Below are positions 40,087 through 49,111 of a DNA stretch of 64,000 bases, one piece after another. Both the position numbers and the translations under genes were made by a program. The notes under the pieces are model-generated. The model ran no database searches, was not told the origin of the DNA, and worked only from the letters and a program-made list of their open reading frames with translations. Source of the DNA: Zwartia hollandica (GTDB lineage: Bacteria; Pseudomonadota; Gammaproteobacteria; Burkholderiales; Burkholderiaceae_B); the NCBI RefSeq assembly GCF_019923725.1, contig NZ_JAHXRI010000010.1:272636-336635 (forward strand). The letters are read 5' to 3'. Each line of letters starts with the position of its first letter. The stretch's first letter is position 1.

Positions 40087-40971
40087 ATGCTTTTCGCAAA
40101 AACTGACGACGGTGTCGATCTCTGTTACGAAACAACCGGTTCCGGCACACCTATTATTTTTGTGCATGAATTCGCGGGTCATAAAGAAAGCTGGGAACCG
40201 CAGGTTCGCCATTTTGCTCGCCACTATCAAGTCATTACTTACAACGCGCGGGGCTACCCCCCTTCGGCGGTTCCGCCTGATGTGTCGTCGTATTCTCAAA
40301 ATCGCGCAGCGGCCGATATTCTTGCAGTACTAGATCACTTAAAAATCAAAAAAGCCCACGTCGTTGGTTTGTCGATGGGCGGGTTCGCCACACTGCATTT
40401 TGGTCTGCTGTACCCCGAACGAGCCTTGTCACTTTGCGTAGCTGGTTGTGGTTATGGCGCCGAACTCGAGATCCGCGATCAATTCCGCAAAGAGGCGGAA
40501 GCAAGTGCCGCGATGCTGCTTAAAGAGGGGATGAAAGCGTTTGTCGACAAGTATGCGTATGGTCCAACACGCTTGTCTTTTGAGCGTGCTGATCCCAATG
40601 GTTTCGCCGAATTCAAAGAACAGTTCTATGGTCATTCCGCACTGGGTTCGGCCAACACACAGCTCGGTGTGCAACGTGAACGCCCTTCGCTCTACACCTT
40701 AACTGACAGACTGCAGAAGCTCACTGTGCCGACTTTAATCTTGAACGGAGACGAAGACTGGCCCTGTTTGCGCCCAGGCATCATGCTGAAGGAAACCATC
40801 CCTTCAGCCGCTTTGTCGATCATGCCGAATTGCGGGCACACGCTTAACATTGAGGATCCGGTCAACTTCAACCGGATCGTCGGTGACTTCATTAGTCAGG
40901 CTAGCAGCGGTCGCTGGCCCATGCGTGATCCACGTGCCATGGTCAAGTCCATCACGGGTATGAAAACCTAA
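40087..40971 (+). CDS. Alpha/beta hydrolase
   Basis: Serine hydrolase of 294 residues with the nucleophile Ser96 in VVGLSMGGFA. The acid is probably Asp in LNGDEDWPCL and the base His in PNCGHTLNIEDP. The HEFAGHKESW segment forms the oxyanion side. The ribosome binding site AGGAGA is six bases before the start. It runs in the same direction as the enoyl-CoA hydratase gene 56 bases upstream and overlaps the end of the convergent SDR gene by four bases. Substrate unknown; enol-lactone hydrolases and esterases look similar. Confidence 0.85.
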   Translation: MLFAKTDDGVDLCYETTGSGTPIIFVHEFAGHKESWEPQVRHFARHYQVITYNARGYPPSAVPPDVSSYSQNRAAADILAVLDHLKIKKAHVVGLSMGGFATLHFGLLYPERALSLCVAGCGYGAELEIRDQFRKEAEASAAMLLKEGMKAFVDKYAYGPTRLSFERADPNGFAEFKEQFYGHSALGSANTQLGVQRERPSLYTLTDRLQKLTVPTLILNGDEDWPCLRPGIMLKETIPSAALSIMPNCGHTLNIEDPVNFNRIVGDFISQASSGRWPMRDPRAMVKSITGMKT

Positions 40972-41687
40972 GCCGTCAAACCGACGGATAGGCCGCCACA
41001 CACGTAAAGTAGTTGCCCGGTGATAAAGCCCGCCTTCTTATCCAGAAACATGCGCACAGCGTGCGCAATTTCGGCGGGCTCACCAAAACGCCCCACCGGC
41101 ACAGACTCCATGATTTTCTTGGTCTGAGGCAGTTCTGGTGGGTTGCTCGCCAAAAACAGCTCTGTTGCAACAGGACCCGGTGCAATCGCATTGACCGTAA
41201 TGCCATGCGGCGCAGTCTCGAGCGCCCAAGTGCGTGTCATCCCTGCAAGACCCGCCTTGGTGCCACCATAGACGGTCCGGCCGACCTTACCCAGCCCTGC
41301 ACGGCTGCCAATATTGACGATACGACCAAACTTGTGGGCACGCATTTTGGGCAGCACAGCTTGGGTTAGCAAGAGTGGCGCCACCATGTTTAGGGTGATC
41401 ATGTCGTCAACGTCCTCGAGGCTGATGTCCTCGATTTTTCCGACATGAATCATGCCCGCGTTATTCACAAGATTGAGGATATCTTTCTTGGAAGCCCAAT
41501 CTAAAGCCGCTTCACGGGTGCGCTTCGTATCACCTAGATCGACCGACTCAAAAATCTCACCAGGCAATAACTTGGCCGGAGCGGTACGGCTAAAGTTAAT
41601 CACCTCGTAGCCCTCGGCGATGAGGTCTTCTACCACCGCACGTCCGATACCACGGCTACCGCCCGTAACAAGTGCTGTTCCGTTCAT
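40968..41687 (-). CDS. SDR family oxidoreductase (3-oxoacyl reductase-like)
   Basis: Short-chain dehydrogenase of 239 residues: TGGSRGIG at about residues 8-15, VNNAG near 80, catalytic Ser in IVNIGSRAG and YGGTKAGLAG with the Tyr/Lys pair. FabG-like and acetoacetyl-CoA-reductase-like members share these marks. The start at 41687 overlaps the stop of the TctC gene by four bases (ATGA), so it is translated with that gene. Its role in the local cluster is not clear. Confidence 0.85.
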   Translation of the reverse strand: MNGTALVTGGSRGIGRAVVEDLIAEGYEVINFSRTAPAKLLPGEIFESVDLGDTKRTREAALDWASKKDILNLVNNAGMIHVGKIEDISLEDVDDMITLNMVAPLLLTQAVLPKMRAHKFGRIVNIGSRAGLGKVGRTVYGGTKAGLAGMTRTWALETAPHGITVNAIAPGPVATELFLASNPPELPQTKKIMESVPVGRFGEPAEIAHAVRMFLDKKAGFITGQLLYVCGGLSVGLTA

Positions 41688-42676
41688 TGCGCTGTGATCC
41701 CACGGTCTTTGATCAACTTGCCCCATTTGGCACGCTCTTTGGCTTCAAAGGCCGCTAGATCGGAGCCAAATAAGTTACCAGGCACTGCCGCCAACTTCAT
41801 GTAAGCCTCGGCAACCTTCTCCGACTTAAGACCCACGCGCGCAGCCTCAATGAGCTTGTCCATCACAGGCTGCGGCGTACCCTTGGGAGCGTAGATCGCA
41901 AACCAGGCCGTGACATCAAAGCCCGCAACTCCACCTTCAGCGAAAGTCGGTAAATTAGGAGCGAGCGGGGTGCGCTCGGCCGAGGTCACGGCAATACCGC
42001 GGATACGCGAACCGTCTTTAATCTGCGCGATAGAGCCGGGCAAATTATCAAACAATAGGTCGATTTGCCCGCCAATCAGTGCAGGCATCGAGGCCGACAC
42101 ACCTTTGAACGGAACATGCAGCAATTCAATGCCTGCCATCGCCTCAAAATATGCGCCAGTCAGGTGTGGTGAGGAGCCGATACCAGGGGTGCCATAACTC
42201 AGCTTCTTGTCACCCGAAGCTTTTGCTGCCTTGATGACATCACCTAAATTTTTCCACGGCGAATTCGCTGCAACAGAAATCACGTTTGGCGTCGTCGACA
42301 CTAACGCGATTGGCACAAGATCTGTGCCGGGATCAAATTGCATCTGGGTATACAAAAACTGATTGATGGCTTGTGTGCCAATGGTCCCCAAACCGATGGT
42401 GTAGCCATCAGGCTTACTACGTGCCACTTGGGTCAGGCCCACGTTACCGGCAGCGCCTGGCTTGTTTTCGACGATAACCGTCTGCTTGAGTGTTGCTTCC
42501 ATCGCCAGGGCAATGGAGCGACCAAAAATATCAGCCGCACCCGCGGTTGGGTAGGGAACGACTAAGGTCACAGGACGGCTAGGAAAACTCTGCGCGACAG
42601 CGCTCGAGACCATCCCCAACGAACCGGCAGCTAGCGCTGCGGCAACGGTATGTAGAAAAAAACGTCTTGTTTGCAT
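41684..42676 (-). CDS. Bug-type (TctC) tripartite tricarboxylate transporter substrate-binding protein
   Basis: Periplasmic solute-binding protein of 330 residues. The signal peptide (about 1-29, ending AVAQS) begins MQTRRFFLHTV. Bug features are VTLVVPYPTAGAADIFGR and VENKPGAAGNVGLTQVARSKPDGYTIGLGT, which line the carboxylate site. Burkholderiales encode very many such proteins, often without TctA/TctB nearby, and none is present here. It leads a two-gene unit with the SDR and is divergent from the ligase gene, across a probable GntR operator. The ligand is presumably an organic acid linked to the neighbouring pathway. Confidence 0.9.
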   Translation of the reverse strand: MQTRRFFLHTVAAALAAGSLGMVSSAVAQSFPSRPVTLVVPYPTAGAADIFGRSIALAMEATLKQTVIVENKPGAAGNVGLTQVARSKPDGYTIGLGTIGTQAINQFLYTQMQFDPGTDLVPIALVSTTPNVISVAANSPWKNLGDVIKAAKASGDKKLSYGTPGIGSSPHLTGAYFEAMAGIELLHVPFKGVSASMPALIGGQIDLLFDNLPGSIAQIKDGSRIRGIAVTSAERTPLAPNLPTFAEGGVAGFDVTAWFAIYAPKGTPQPVMDKLIEAARVGLKSEKVAEAYMKLAAVPGNLFGSDLAAFEAKERAKWGKLIKDRGITAQ

Positions 42677-42710
42677 CGTGTGTTGCTCCGGGAGTTTTCT
42701 TATAAGAGAA

Positions 42711-42729
42711 GTACTTTCAAATAAAGTAC
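42711..42729. promoter_or_regulatory. Palindrome GTACTTT-N5-AAAGTAC, candidate GntR operator
   Basis: A perfect inverted repeat with 7-base arms (42711-42717 and 42723-42729) in the 155-base gap between the divergent TctC and ligase genes. A related half site GTACTT occurs at 42758-42763 and GTACTTT again at 44443-44449, next to the GntR gene itself. The nearby TATAGT at 42742-42747 could be a -10 for the ligase direction. Binding by the local GntR protein is inferred from location. Confidence 0.5.
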
Positions 42730-42831
42730 GTATATCAGCACTATAGTAAGATTAATCGTACTTGATTTAGCATTATTTTGCGCTCAAACAATAACGCGAC
42801 TTCGACTCAACTTCAAACAAGGCCCTGAAGC

Positions 42832-44442
42832 ATGGCGCAAGCACCATTTTTCTTTTCTCAACGCCTAACGGAGCTGGCCAAGACCCATGCTCAGCAGATT
42901 GCGCTGATTGATCGAGACTCTGAAACGACTTTCGCACAGCTCGAGCAACAAGCCAAGCAACTCGCAGGAAATTTACACGCACTTGGCATAAAACACGATC
43001 AGCGCGTAGCCGTCTGGCTACCCAATTGCCTCGCGTGGGTACAAACATTTTTAGCCTGCGCGCATCTTGGTGCAACCGTACTGGCCGTGAACACACGCTT
43101 TCGCAGCAAAGAGGTCGCAGACATTATTGGCCGCGGCAAGGCAGATTGGCTGGTAATATGGCCAGAATTCAAAGGAATCGCTTTTGCGGATATTCTGGCT
43201 GATGTCCCAGCGGATGTGCTTGCACGCCTCAAGGGAATCGTCACGCTCGGCGACTTCCAAAGCCCTGCCGTTCGTGCGATTGCTGCACGCGGCTGTGCGG
43301 TGTACGACTACGCCAGACTGATCGACACACCGAGCACTCCCCATCCTGCAGTGGGTAACGCGGGGGCGATATGCTTTACCACCTCTGGCACAACATCCTT
43401 ACCAAAGTTCGTATTGCATGATCAGCATACTCTGATCGTTCATGGCGAGGCCATGCAGGAGGCCTATGGCTACAACGCCGACAGTCGCATTTTAGCCAGC
43501 GCGCCGTTTTGTGGTGCCTTTGGTTTTTCAACGCTGACTGGCGGTTTGGTGACAGGCTGTACCGTCGTGAGCGAAGCCGTCTCAGATACACACAGCACAC
43601 TGACGCAACTTCGACGACACCGGGTCTCGCACACCTATGCAAATAACGAATCGATTTTGAAACTACTGGAAGCGGCAGACTCCCCTGCAGACTTTGCATC
43701 CTGCAAACTCTTTGGTTTTGCAAATTTCTCGCCCGCCGTCACAAGTCTGCTCGAACAGGCTGAGCGCAATCATTTGCCGCTAACGGGTTTATACGGCTCA
43801 AGCGAGTTGCAGGCGCTTGTGGCTGCACAACCAACGCACGAAGATGCCGGAGATCTCCGCGTGCGCTATTTGGCGGGCGGAAAACTTATTCATCCGACAG
43901 CCCGAGTGCGTGTGACAGATCCGTCGACAGGTAAGATCCTGGCAACAGGCGAGTCAGGTGAAATAGAGATATTTTCTCCGAGCCTGATGATCGGCTATCT
44001 CGATAACCCGGAGGCAACAGCAAAAGCCATGACGACCGATGGCTTCTTTAAGACTGGTGACCTTGGTTATGCCCTAAGCGAGCAGCAGTTTGTCTTTCAG
44101 GCACGCATGGGAGATTCCATGCGTTTATCTGGTTTTTTGGTGAATCCAGCGGAAATCGAACAAACCGTCGAGTCCTTACCCGGCGTTAAAGCCTGTCAAG
44201 TCGTCGGGGGAACTCTCGGCACAAAGACCTTGCCGGTCGCTTTTGTCATTCTGCGAGAAGGTGAACAGGCCGACACGGTCGGCTGGACAGCGGCCTGTAA
44301 GCGCGAGATGGCGGGCTATAAGGTTCCTGTGCATTTTGAAGTTGTCACAAGCTTTCCATCGGTTGAAAGTGCCAATGCAGTAAAAATTCAAAAGAACAAA
44401 TTGCGCGATATGGCGGATGCGTGGCTCGCCAAACGTTCGTAA
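42832..44442 (+). CDS. Acyl-CoA synthetase (AMP-forming)
   Basis: Complete ANL-family ligase of 536 residues. The nucleotide loop is TTSGTTSLPKFVLHD, where Lys is kept; LYGSSELQ replaces the usual YGxTE; FFKTGDLG and the hinge region FQARMGDSMRLSGFLVNPAEIE follow, and KIQKNKLR near the end holds the catalytic Lys. It would activate an organic acid with CoA as the entry step of the pathway. It is first in a row with GntR, acyl-CoA dehydrogenase, a thiamine-diphosphate enzyme and an alcohol dehydrogenase; GntR overlaps its end by 26 bases. Confidence 0.88.
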   Translation: MAQAPFFFSQRLTELAKTHAQQIALIDRDSETTFAQLEQQAKQLAGNLHALGIKHDQRVAVWLPNCLAWVQTFLACAHLGATVLAVNTRFRSKEVADIIGRGKADWLVIWPEFKGIAFADILADVPADVLARLKGIVTLGDFQSPAVRAIAARGCAVYDYARLIDTPSTPHPAVGNAGAICFTTSGTTSLPKFVLHDQHTLIVHGEAMQEAYGYNADSRILASAPFCGAFGFSTLTGGLVTGCTVVSEAVSDTHSTLTQLRRHRVSHTYANNESILKLLEAADSPADFASCKLFGFANFSPAVTSLLEQAERNHLPLTGLYGSSELQALVAAQPTHEDAGDLRVRYLAGGKLIHPTARVRVTDPSTGKILATGESGEIEIFSPSLMIGYLDNPEATAKAMTTDGFFKTGDLGYALSEQQFVFQARMGDSMRLSGFLVNPAEIEQTVESLPGVKACQVVGGTLGTKTLPVAFVILREGEQADTVGWTAACKREMAGYKVPVHFEVVTSFPSVESANAVKIQKNKLRDMADAWLAKRS

Positions 44443-45223
44443 GTACTTTGCCCTCGATACTGAACCCTTGAAACCGTCCAACGATCTTCTTTACGCGCGC
44501 AGCCCGCAGCCTCTGTATTTGCAGGTGGCTGCGATCGTACGTAGAAATATTGAACGTGGCGTCTGGCCCCGTGGCGAACAAGTCCCCGCTCTGGACACCT
44601 TAGTCGAGGATCTAGGCGTCTCTCGGGCAACGATCCGCCAGGCATTCGGCCTGCTTGAACGCGAAGGGCTGATCCATCGTTCACGAGGCTCGGGCACTTA
44701 TGTCAACGAAAACATTCCACAGCCCCTCAAGCTTGCTCTTCCCACCAGCTGGGAAGAGACTGTTGCCCTTTCAGCAGCGCTTGGTACGACGACGCTCATG
44801 GAACTCAGCGCAGACGTGCCCCTCCCCTTGCTTGGCATGGATTGCCCCTTCGATTGCAAAGGCAGTTTTCAATATCTGCAACGCCTACACACCACATCGA
44901 CGGGACCGTTCTGCTACAGCGAGGTCTATCTAGACCGAGACATTTATCGCCAACATGCGGCGCGTTATCGCCATGCCACCGTTGTCTCTGTCTTAAATGA
45001 ACTGCACGGCGACAAGCTAACCCATGCCGAGCAACTCGTAAGCATCATCGAGGCGGGCGCAGACTCGGCACAAGCCTTGCACTTACCTCTTTCTGCACCG
45101 GTAGCTGAGCTACGACGCTACGCTTGTATCGGTCAACGTGTAATTTATTTTGCGCGCCTCGAAATCCCAACACGCTACGTCCAAATGAAGTTCGACCTAA
45201 TCGAGAATCGACCAAATGTTTAA
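44417..45223 (+). CDS. GntR family regulator with UTRA domain (HutC type)
   Basis: Transcription factor of 268 residues. The winged helix-turn-helix (about 30-100) shows PLYLQVAAIVRRNIERGVWPRGEQVPALDTLVEDLGVSRATIRQAFGLLEREG; the C-terminal UTRA effector domain (about 115-260) would bind a small ligand. An in-frame TTG at 44468 is a possible alternative start that would avoid overlap with the ligase gene. It overlaps the next gene by eight bases. Its position within the pathway genes and near the GTACTTT half sites suggests it controls the cluster. Confidence 0.87.
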   Translation: MRGSPNVRKYFALDTEPLKPSNDLLYARSPQPLYLQVAAIVRRNIERGVWPRGEQVPALDTLVEDLGVSRATIRQAFGLLEREGLIHRSRGSGTYVNENIPQPLKLALPTSWEETVALSAALGTTTLMELSADVPLPLLGMDCPFDCKGSFQYLQRLHTTSTGPFCYSEVYLDRDIYRQHAARYRHATVVSVLNELHGDKLTHAEQLVSIIEAGADSAQALHLPLSAPVAELRRYACIGQRVIYFARLEIPTRYVQMKFDLIENRPNV

Positions 45224-46394
45224 CCCAGACTCCTTACGACTACCATTTTTTGATGAAGGACATCACGCGCTACACGACGCTGCACACGCCTGGTCAGCAG
45301 AGCATCTGACGAATCGTGTACATCACGGCAGCGTGGACGCCCGCTGCCAAGAGCTCACCCGACTGCTTGGCGATGCTGGGTGGTTACGCTATTGCGTTCC
45401 TGCAGCCTACGGTGGGATGTTCGAGGAGCTCGACTCGCGCAGCTTATGTTTGATGCGTCAAACTTTGGGTTATTACGACGGTCTCGCCGACTTCGCCTTC
45501 GTCATGCAGGGACTAGGAAGCGGACCTATTTCGCTCTTCGGCTCTGAAGCACTCAAGCAAAAGTATTTGCCGAAGGTCGCGCGCGGTGACATGCTCGCCG
45601 CCTTCGCCTTGTCGGAACCGGACGCTGGCTCGGATGTCGCTGCCATGACGACACGCGCCACGCGTACCGCCTCAGGCTACCGAATCAATGGCGTCAAAAC
45701 GTGGATATCAAACGCCGACATCGCCGACTTTTATACCGTCTTTGCCAGGGTAGAAAACGATGAAGCGGAAGGTGTGACCGCTTTTGTTGTAGACGCCAAT
45801 ACCCCAGGCCTCGCAGTGACGGAACGGTTTGATGTATGTGCCCCCCATCCGATTGGCACACTCACTTTCACAGACTGCGACATTTCCGTCGAACAGCGCA
45901 TTGGTATGCCCGGACAAGGATTTAAAGTTGCCCTGCAGAATTTAGATGTGTTTCGTGCGTCAGTTGGTGCTGCCGCCTTGGGCTTTGCAGAGGCCGCTCT
46001 TGATATGGGCATCGCGCGTGCGACCTCACGACCTATGTTCGGAGCTACCTTAGCTGACCTACAGATCACCCAAGCGGCCATTGGTGACATGAGCACCGAA
46101 ATCGACGCGGCAACGCTGCTTGTTTATCGGGCCGCCTGGGAGCGTGACATTCTGAAGCAACGCACCACACGCTCTGCTGCGATGGCTAAGCTTTTTGCCA
46201 CAGAATCAGCGCAACGTATCATTGATCGCTGTGTGCAGCTGCACGGCGGCTTGGGTGTCAAGGTAGGACACCCGATGGAAATGTTGTATCGTGAAATTAG
46301 AGCACTACGGATATATGAAGGCGCCACCGAGGTCCAGCAGGTCGTCATTGCGCGCGAAACCATGAAAAATAAAACAGGAGGAGTACAAAAATGA
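45216..46394 (+). CDS. Acyl-CoA dehydrogenase
   Basis: FAD-dependent acyl-CoA dehydrogenase of 392 residues. The CoA/FAD-binding segment AFALSEPDAGSDVAAMTTRATR, the YRINGVKTWISNADIADFYTVFARV region and the C-terminal CVQLHGGLGVKVGHPMEMLYREIRALRIYEGATEVQQ block are standard; in the last, Glu in YEGATE is where many family members keep the catalytic base. It overlaps GntR by eight bases and the next gene by four (ATGA). Electrons would pass to ETF and the ETF:ubiquinone oxidoreductase encoded at 24571. Confidence 0.93.
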   Translation: MFNPDSLRLPFFDEGHHALHDAAHAWSAEHLTNRVHHGSVDARCQELTRLLGDAGWLRYCVPAAYGGMFEELDSRSLCLMRQTLGYYDGLADFAFVMQGLGSGPISLFGSEALKQKYLPKVARGDMLAAFALSEPDAGSDVAAMTTRATRTASGYRINGVKTWISNADIADFYTVFARVENDEAEGVTAFVVDANTPGLAVTERFDVCAPHPIGTLTFTDCDISVEQRIGMPGQGFKVALQNLDVFRASVGAAALGFAEAALDMGIARATSRPMFGATLADLQITQAAIGDMSTEIDAATLLVYRAAWERDILKQRTTRSAAMAKLFATESAQRIIDRCVQLHGGLGVKVGHPMEMLYREIRALRIYEGATEVQQVVIARETMKNKTGGVQK

Positions 46395-47953
46395 ACGGTT
46401 CGGAAGCAATGGTAAAAACTCTGCTCGCCGGTGCGGTAGATATCTGCTTTGCCAATCCTGGCACTTCGGAGATGCACTTCGTCTCGGCTCTAGATCGCGC
46501 CCCAGGCATGCGCTGCGTTCTCGGTTTATTTGAGGGCGTCGTCAGTGGCGCAGCCGACGGGTATTACCGTATGGCGGAGAAGCCCGCCGCGACGTTGCTG
46601 CATTTGGGACCGGGACTAGGCAATGCCCTGGCCAATATTCACAACGCAAAACGCGCGAATAGCGGTATGGTCAACATCGTCGGACAGCATGCCTTAGACC
46701 ACATTCATAACAACGCCCCACTGAATTCGGATGTCGAGGCTGTCGCCCGCCCGATGTCGCACTGGGTCAAGACGACCATGTCAGCAAGTCAGGCACCCTT
46801 AGATACAGCCGAGGCAGTCTCACAAGCCCGCAGTACGCCGGGCCGTATCGCGACCCTCGTCTTGCCCGCCAACTGCGCTTGGGAGCCCTCTGACCCCGGA
46901 CACTATTCAACGGCACCCGCACAAACCACTGCTGCACCGCTGACAGAATCTGTCTTAGCGATCGCCCGCTTGTTATCGGATCGCAAAACGGCTGAGGCCA
47001 CGACGCTGCTACTCGGTGGAGTGGCACTGCGCGCTAAATCAGCACTGCTAGCCGGAAAAATCGCCGCACACACTGGGTGCAAGCTTGCCAGTGAGCCGCG
47101 TAACCCACGACTCGAACGCGGTCGAGGCCGCGTCAACATCATGCCGCTGCCTTTCGCAGTCGATGGCGCGGTCGCTATGCTCAAGGACTCCAAGCATTTA
47201 GTGCTTGTCGGTAGTGCCTCACCCGTTGCTTTTTTTGCGTATCCCAATAAGCCACGCATGATTCAACAACCTGATTGTCAGGTACATACCCTTGCGACAT
47301 TAACCCACGACATTCATGCAACCCTGCAGGCCTTGGTTGATGCTCTCGGGGCTAACAACACGGTGCCTGCTCAACTCTCGACCGGTCCCATCATTACTGA
47401 TCTACCTAGCGGCGCGCCAACGGTTGAACACATTGGTACCGTGATCACTGCGTTGATGCCAGAAAACGGCATCATGGTCGAAGAGTCTGTGACAACAGGC
47501 CGGCAGTTTTCAAAACTCACGCACCAAGCTGCACCTTACGATTGCATTGAAATTACAGGTGGTGCAATCGGTTGGGGAATGTCTGCAGCAGTGGGGGCTG
47601 CTGTGGCTTGTCCAGATCGCAAAGTGGTTGCCTTAATTGGTGATGGCAGCGCCATGTACACGGTGCAAGGTTTGTGGTCGATGGCGCGCGAACAACTCGA
47701 TGTGACGGTTGTGATCTTTGCCAACCGTTCATACAAAATTTTGCGTGGGGAGCTTGCCAATATGGGTGGACCAGAAGCCGGTGAGAATGCCAAACGCATG
47801 CTTGATCTTGATCGTCCTTATTTAGACTGGGTGTCGATCGCCCGGGGTCATGGCGTGCCGGGACAACAAGTTACAACGATGGAGGACTTTGCCAATGCCC
47901 TGCGTGTCGCAAACAAAGAGAAAGGCCCTCGCCTCATCGAATTAGTAATGTAA
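46391..47953 (+). CDS. Thiamine-diphosphate enzyme of the acetolactate synthase/benzoylformate decarboxylase group
   Basis: Three-domain thiamine-diphosphate enzyme of 520 residues. The catalytic Glu lies in GLFEGVVSGAADGY (about residue 48), the central domain is DHS-like, and the cofactor motif GDGSAMYTVQGLWSMAREQLDVTVVIFANRSY is complete. It is shorter than IlvB (about 560-600) and no small subunit is nearby, so true acetolactate synthase is unlikely; relatives I recall are annotated as acetolactate synthase large subunit of unknown role. Decarboxylation or C-C ligation of a 2-oxo acid is probable. It overlaps the acyl-CoA dehydrogenase gene by four bases; the alcohol dehydrogenase follows after 47. 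Confidence 0.85.
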   Translation: MNGSEAMVKTLLAGAVDICFANPGTSEMHFVSALDRAPGMRCVLGLFEGVVSGAADGYYRMAEKPAATLLHLGPGLGNALANIHNAKRANSGMVNIVGQHALDHIHNNAPLNSDVEAVARPMSHWVKTTMSASQAPLDTAEAVSQARSTPGRIATLVLPANCAWEPSDPGHYSTAPAQTTAAPLTESVLAIARLLSDRKTAEATTLLLGGVALRAKSALLAGKIAAHTGCKLASEPRNPRLERGRGRVNIMPLPFAVDGAVAMLKDSKHLVLVGSASPVAFFAYPNKPRMIQQPDCQVHTLATLTHDIHATLQALVDALGANNTVPAQLSTGPIITDLPSGAPTVEHIGTVITALMPENGIMVEESVTTGRQFSKLTHQAAPYDCIEITGGAIGWGMSAAVGAAVACPDRKVVALIGDGSAMYTVQGLWSMAREQLDVTVVIFANRSYKILRGELANMGGPEAGENAKRMLDLDRPYLDWVSIARGHGVPGQQVTTMEDFANALRVANKEKGPRLIELVM

Positions 47954-48000
47954 TTTTCAACACATATCTCACAACGATCGACTACATCGGAGAACACTAC

Positions 48001-49059
48001 ATGAAATGCTACTGCGTCGTTAACTTTCGTGAATCTTTGCAGCTCTTAGAGTCTGACACACCAACGCCCACAGGGTCGCAGGTTCTTGTGCAAGTGCGTG
48101 CTGCGGGCGTCTGCCATAGCGACATTCACTTCTGGGAAGGCGGCTACGATCTAGGCAATGGCAAAACGTTATCGCTAAAAGATCGTGGCATCAAACTCCC
48201 GATGACCATGGGACACGAGACAGCTGGAACCGTTATTGCGCTAGGACCCGATGCCAAAGGCGTAGAGAAAGGCCGCAACTACCTCGTCTACCCTTGGATC
48301 GGTTGTCGCCAATGTCCCGCCTGCGACGAAGGCTTGGAAAACTATTGTGCGAATCCACAGTACCTCGGCGTTCATCGTCCGGGCGGCTATGCCGACCACA
48401 TCATGGTTCCCGATGCGCGCTACCTGATTGACATTGGCGATATGGATCCCGCCTCCCTCGCCCCCTATGCGTGTTCCGGCATTACGACCTACAGCGCGAT
48501 TAACAAGATCGGGTTCAATACGTTTAGCAAGCACCCTATTGTGATCATGGGCGCCGGCGGCCTAGGACTGATGGCCATGGCACTGCTCAAAGCGATGGGA
48601 GGAGTCAGCCCGATTGTGGTGGATATTGATCCCGCTAAAAGACAGGCGGCGATGGAGGCAGGCGCGTTGGCGGCGATCGATGGCGCAGCACCTGATGCAG
48701 CCAAGCAAATCATCGCGGCCAATGGCGGAAAGCTGCTACAGGGCGTCGTAGACTTAGTCGGCGCGCCCTCGACCACCGGTATTGCCTTTGACTGTCTGAT
48801 CAAGGGTGGCAAGCTCGTCATTGTGGGCCTGTTCGGTGGCGGAGCTTCATGGCCGATTGCCTTTATCCCAATGAAGGCTTTACAGATCTTAGGCAGCTAC
48901 ACGGGCTCGCTACAAGAGATGCGAGAACTCATGCAGTTGGTCAAAGAGGGCAAAATCAAACCAATCCCCGTCCACACCCATCCGCTCGCGGATGCCGATA
49001 AAGTGTTGAAATCACTCATCGCAGGTAAGGTGACCGGTCGAGCCGTGTTGACTGCTTAA
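48001..49059 (+). CDS. Zinc-dependent alcohol dehydrogenase
   Basis: Medium-chain dehydrogenase of 352 residues. The catalytic zinc ligands are Cys in AAGVCHSDIHF and His/Glu in TMGHETAG; structural zinc cysteines are in WIGCRQCPACDEGLENYC. The NAD-binding motif is GAGGLGLMA, and the VDID acidic residue favours NAD. It is last in the GntR-associated row and could oxidise or reduce an aldehyde/alcohol formed by the preceding thiamine enzyme. It converges on recO through a long hairpin. Confidence 0.92.
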   Translation: MKCYCVVNFRESLQLLESDTPTPTGSQVLVQVRAAGVCHSDIHFWEGGYDLGNGKTLSLKDRGIKLPMTMGHETAGTVIALGPDAKGVEKGRNYLVYPWIGCRQCPACDEGLENYCANPQYLGVHRPGGYADHIMVPDARYLIDIGDMDPASLAPYACSGITTYSAINKIGFNTFSKHPIVIMGAGGLGLMAMALLKAMGGVSPIVVDIDPAKRQAAMEAGALAAIDGAAPDAAKQIIAANGGKLLQGVVDLVGAPSTTGIAFDCLIKGGKLVIVGLFGGGASWPIAFIPMKALQILGSYTGSLQEMRELMQLVKEGKIKPIPVHTHPLADADKVLKSLIAGKVTGRAVLTA

Positions 49060-49070
49060 CCGCGGTACAC

Positions 49071-49111
49071 GCATTGCAGTGCTATTTACTTCCCTGATAG
49101 CGCTGCAATGC
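49071..49111. terminator. 15-bp hairpin between the alcohol dehydrogenase gene and recO
   Basis: GCATTGCAGTGCTAT (49071-49085) pairs with ATAGCGCTGCAATGC (49097-49111), 14 of 15 positions being Watson-Crick and the other a possible G-U pair, around an 11-base loop. It covers the recO stop codon (49082-49084) and last codons. There is no T-tract, so it is a structural rather than a classic intrinsic terminator, but it could insulate the convergent genes. Confidence 0.5.
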
